From NCBI GenBank assembly GCA_951800855.1, contig CATOLC010000042.1, positions 1 to 7,001 of the forward strand: 7,001 nt of DNA, written 5' to 3'. Both the position numbers and the translations under genes were made by a program. Shown in pieces: positions 6,018 through 7,001 of the stretch. This DNA is from an uncultured Ruminococcus sp. (GTDB taxonomy: Bacteria > Bacillota > Clostridia > Oscillospirales > Acutalibacteraceae). The notes under the pieces are model-generated. The model was not told where the DNA came from. It was given only the letters and a program-made list of their open reading frames with translations, and searched no databases. Each line of letters starts with the position of its first letter. The first letter of the stretch is position 1.

Positions 6018-6053
6018 GCTAATTTAAGTTTTTTTAGTATTTCTCAAATTAGC
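6018..6053 (-). promoter_or_regulatory. Hairpin in the hsp20 mRNA leader
   Basis: On the minus strand GCTAATTTGAG (6053-6043) pairs with CTTAAATTAGC (6028-6018): eleven consecutive pairs, one of them G-U, around a 14-base A-rich loop. It starts about 17 bases into the predicted transcript and ends about 10 bases before the AGGAGG. It does not include the ribosome binding site, so a 5' mRNA-stabilising role is more likely than a classic thermometer. Confidence 0.6.
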
Positions 6054-6076
6054 TGTCTAAAATTATCTTTACAAAT

Positions 6077-6108
6077 ATTATATTACATCCAATTTTTAGC
6101 ACTGTCAA
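6077..6108 (-). promoter_or_regulatory. Sigma-A promoter of hsp20
   Basis: A perfect TTGACA -35 (6108-6103 on the minus strand) lies inside the CIRCE element. At 17 bases the -10 is TAATAT (6085-6080), preceded by TG; a perfect TATAAT (6082-6077) is 20 bases away. The start of transcription is about 6070 either way, giving a leader of roughly 75-80 bases. Confidence 0.75.
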
Positions 6109-6122
6109 GCACAGAGTGCTAA
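6096..6122. promoter_or_regulatory. CIRCE element (HrcA operator)
   Basis: TTAGCACTG, nine bases, then GAGTGCTAA: the canonical TTAGCACTC-N9-GAGTGCTAA with one changed base. It covers the hsp20 -35 box, so bound HrcA would block RNA polymerase. CIRCE normally marks groESL and hrcA-grpE-dnaK operons. Confidence 0.96.
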
Positions 6123-6134
6123 ATTTTACAAATT

Positions 6135-6198
6135 GTTCACAATCAACTGATAAATTAAGTTATTAACCACCTTGTGAACTCTTAATTTAATTCACAAG
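6135..6198. repeat. Interlocking inverted repeats between divergent promoters
   Basis: GTTCACAA (6135-6142), TTGTGAAC (6172-6179, part of CTTGTGAA 6171-6178) and TTCACAAG (6191-6198) are three copies of one heptamer in alternating orientation. TAAATTAAG (6151-6159) and CTTAATTTA (6181-6189) form a second perfect 9-base inverted repeat interleaved with them. TTCAC-AA-GTGAA (6191-6202) is itself a short palindrome. The block lies upstream of both the hsp20 promoter and the 6300 promoter, so an operator role fits better than an RNA structure. The heptamer equals a Rex half-site, but the spacing is not that of Rex. Confidence 0.55.
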
Positions 6199-6299
6199 TG
6201 AAACCTATTTTTAAAATTATTGTTTTGTATTAAAAATGCGAGGTAGTCTTCTTGCTATTAAGATGTTTTACCGAATTTTCATTTTATTTTAATTTTTTC

Positions 6300-6329
6300 T
6301 TGGCTTATATTATTTTAATCTGATATAAT
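6300..6329 (+). promoter_or_regulatory. Sigma-A promoter of the 6364 gene
   Basis: TTGGCT (6300-6305) and a perfect TATAAT (6324-6329) are 18 bases apart, with TGA giving an extended -10. Transcription would begin near 6336, about 28 bases before the ATG. Confidence 0.65.
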
Positions 6330-6363
6330 ACATTATATATTCATTATAAAGGAGATAGATAAA

Positions 6364-7001
6364 ATGCTAAAAAGCGTTTCAAAAAAGTTAAGTGCAGGAT
6401 TAGCGGTTTCAGCTATTGCTTCTGTATTGGTTCCTGCTCAGTTCAAAGCAATGTGGGGTGGAGGTGAAGAGACTAATAATCCTCCAACATCTTCATCTTC
6501 AGAAAGAAGGGAATTAGATACTTATTTCCAAATTGTAGATTTTGCAAGCGACATTGATTCTTGTAGTTTTAGGTCAGAAGCCGAGCGTCTTCAAGCTATG
6601 CGAAAATTTGAACAGTGTGCTTCACCTCAATCATTATCGAATCAGGAATTAAAAGCTTTTACGGTGCTGAATTTGGCGGATTGTATATGCAATCATGGAA
6701 TAGGGGTTTTTGAAAACTTGAGACTTGATACTTTTGATAGCGCAGCTCGGTCGGTACTGGTAGCAGCTGATAATTGGCACCACAGAAAAACTTCTAAAGA
6801 AAAGAAACAAGAAATGCAGGATTTTTTGGCCAGAACAAAGGATTTTCGCTCAGAAGGTGCAAAGGCAAGGGAAAGATATGAAAGAGAAGCAAAGGCAGCT
6901 TTTGAAAATAAAAAACTTGAAATTATTTTTCGTACATCTTATTTAGATGCTGTACAATTTAGTAGTAGCCGTATGACTCAAGCTGAATATCAGAGTCATA
7001 T
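6364..7001 (+). CDS. Exported protein of unknown family, 3' end beyond window
   Basis: The frame is open from the ATG at 6364 to the window edge (212 codons). AAAGGAGA (6348-6355) lies 8 bases upstream and a good promoter precedes it, so this is a real gene. I do not recognise the family. The N-terminus is a clear signal sequence: basic MLKSVSKK, hydrophobic 10-24, and a plausible cleavage after VPA (25) or FKA (29). A Gly- then Ser/Pro-rich linker follows (WGGG, then NNPPTSSSS, 31-46). The mature region is predicted to be helical and charged, with four Cys (67, 85, 107, 109; the last two as CIC) and a highly charged, possible coiled-coil segment at 140-185 (RKTSKEKKQE, KARERYEREAKAAFENKK). 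There is no LPXTG or SLH motif in the visible part, but the C-terminus is missing. Base composition is somewhat less AT-rich than the intergenic DNA but like other genes here. Confidence 0.85.
   Translation, partial: MLKSVSKKLSAGLAVSAIASVLVPAQFKAMWGGGEETNNPPTSSSSERRELDTYFQIVDFASDIDSCSFRSEAERLQAMRKFEQCASPQSLSNQELKAFTVLNLADCICNHGIGVFENLRLDTFDSAARSVLVAADNWHHRKTSKEKKQEMQDFLARTKDFRSEGAKARERYEREAKAAFENKKLEIIFRTSYLDAVQFSSSRMTQAEYQSH

Noticed and set aside
6135..6198. Riboswitch or pseudoknot leader
   Set aside because: The pairing pattern could form a pseudoknot, but the block lies upstream of both predicted promoters, so no transcript is predicted to carry it. Kept as a repeat and possible operator.
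6123..6363. Additional small gene between hsp20 and the exported protein
   Set aside because: No start with a ribosome binding site leads to an open frame of useful length on either strand.

Overview
The window reads as chromosomal DNA of a low-GC Gram-positive bacterium, most likely an endospore-forming member of the Clostridia. The reasons are a strongly AT-rich sequence, purine-rich AGGAGG-type ribosome binding sites, sigma-A-like promoters, use of TTG and GTG starts, a CIRCE heat-shock operator, a DegV-family protein, and a partial gene at the left edge that looks like the sporulation protease SpoIVB. The species cannot be named from this sequence.

Layout: (1) 1-260, minus strand, start of a probable spoIVB running off the left edge. 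(2) About 261-577, a very AT-rich intergenic stretch with a perfect 18-bp palindrome, an 18-bp direct repeat and a candidate promoter. (3) 578-973, plus, a small 131-residue protein that I do not firmly recognise; it has features reminiscent of RiPP leader or Nif11-type proteins. (4) 1175-1927, plus, a hypothetical protein behind a near-consensus promoter. (5) 2046-3405, plus, a two-gene lemA plus TPM-domain operon with a possible cre (CcpA) site over the start of transcription. (6) 3482-5398, minus, dusB (tRNA-dihydrouridine synthase) followed by degV, which has its own promoter. (7) 5562-5993, minus, an Hsp20 small heat-shock protein whose promoter lies within a textbook CIRCE element, with a leader hairpin and a long-stem terminator-like hairpin after the gene. 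(8) 6123-6299, a divergent control region with interlocking inverted repeats. (9) 6364 to the right edge, plus, a secreted or membrane-anchored protein of unknown family, cut off by the window.

Most of the content is conserved housekeeping, stress and envelope genes. The genes do not form one pathway. The clear functional groups are lemA with the TPM gene (envelope-associated) and the HrcA-controlled Hsp20. I found no transposon, phage gene, CRISPR array, tRNA or rRNA. The least explained items are the two orphan proteins (578 and 6364), the 18-bp palindrome at 409, and the repeats between hsp20 and the secreted protein. I see no convincing evidence of a multi-gene novel system inside this window.
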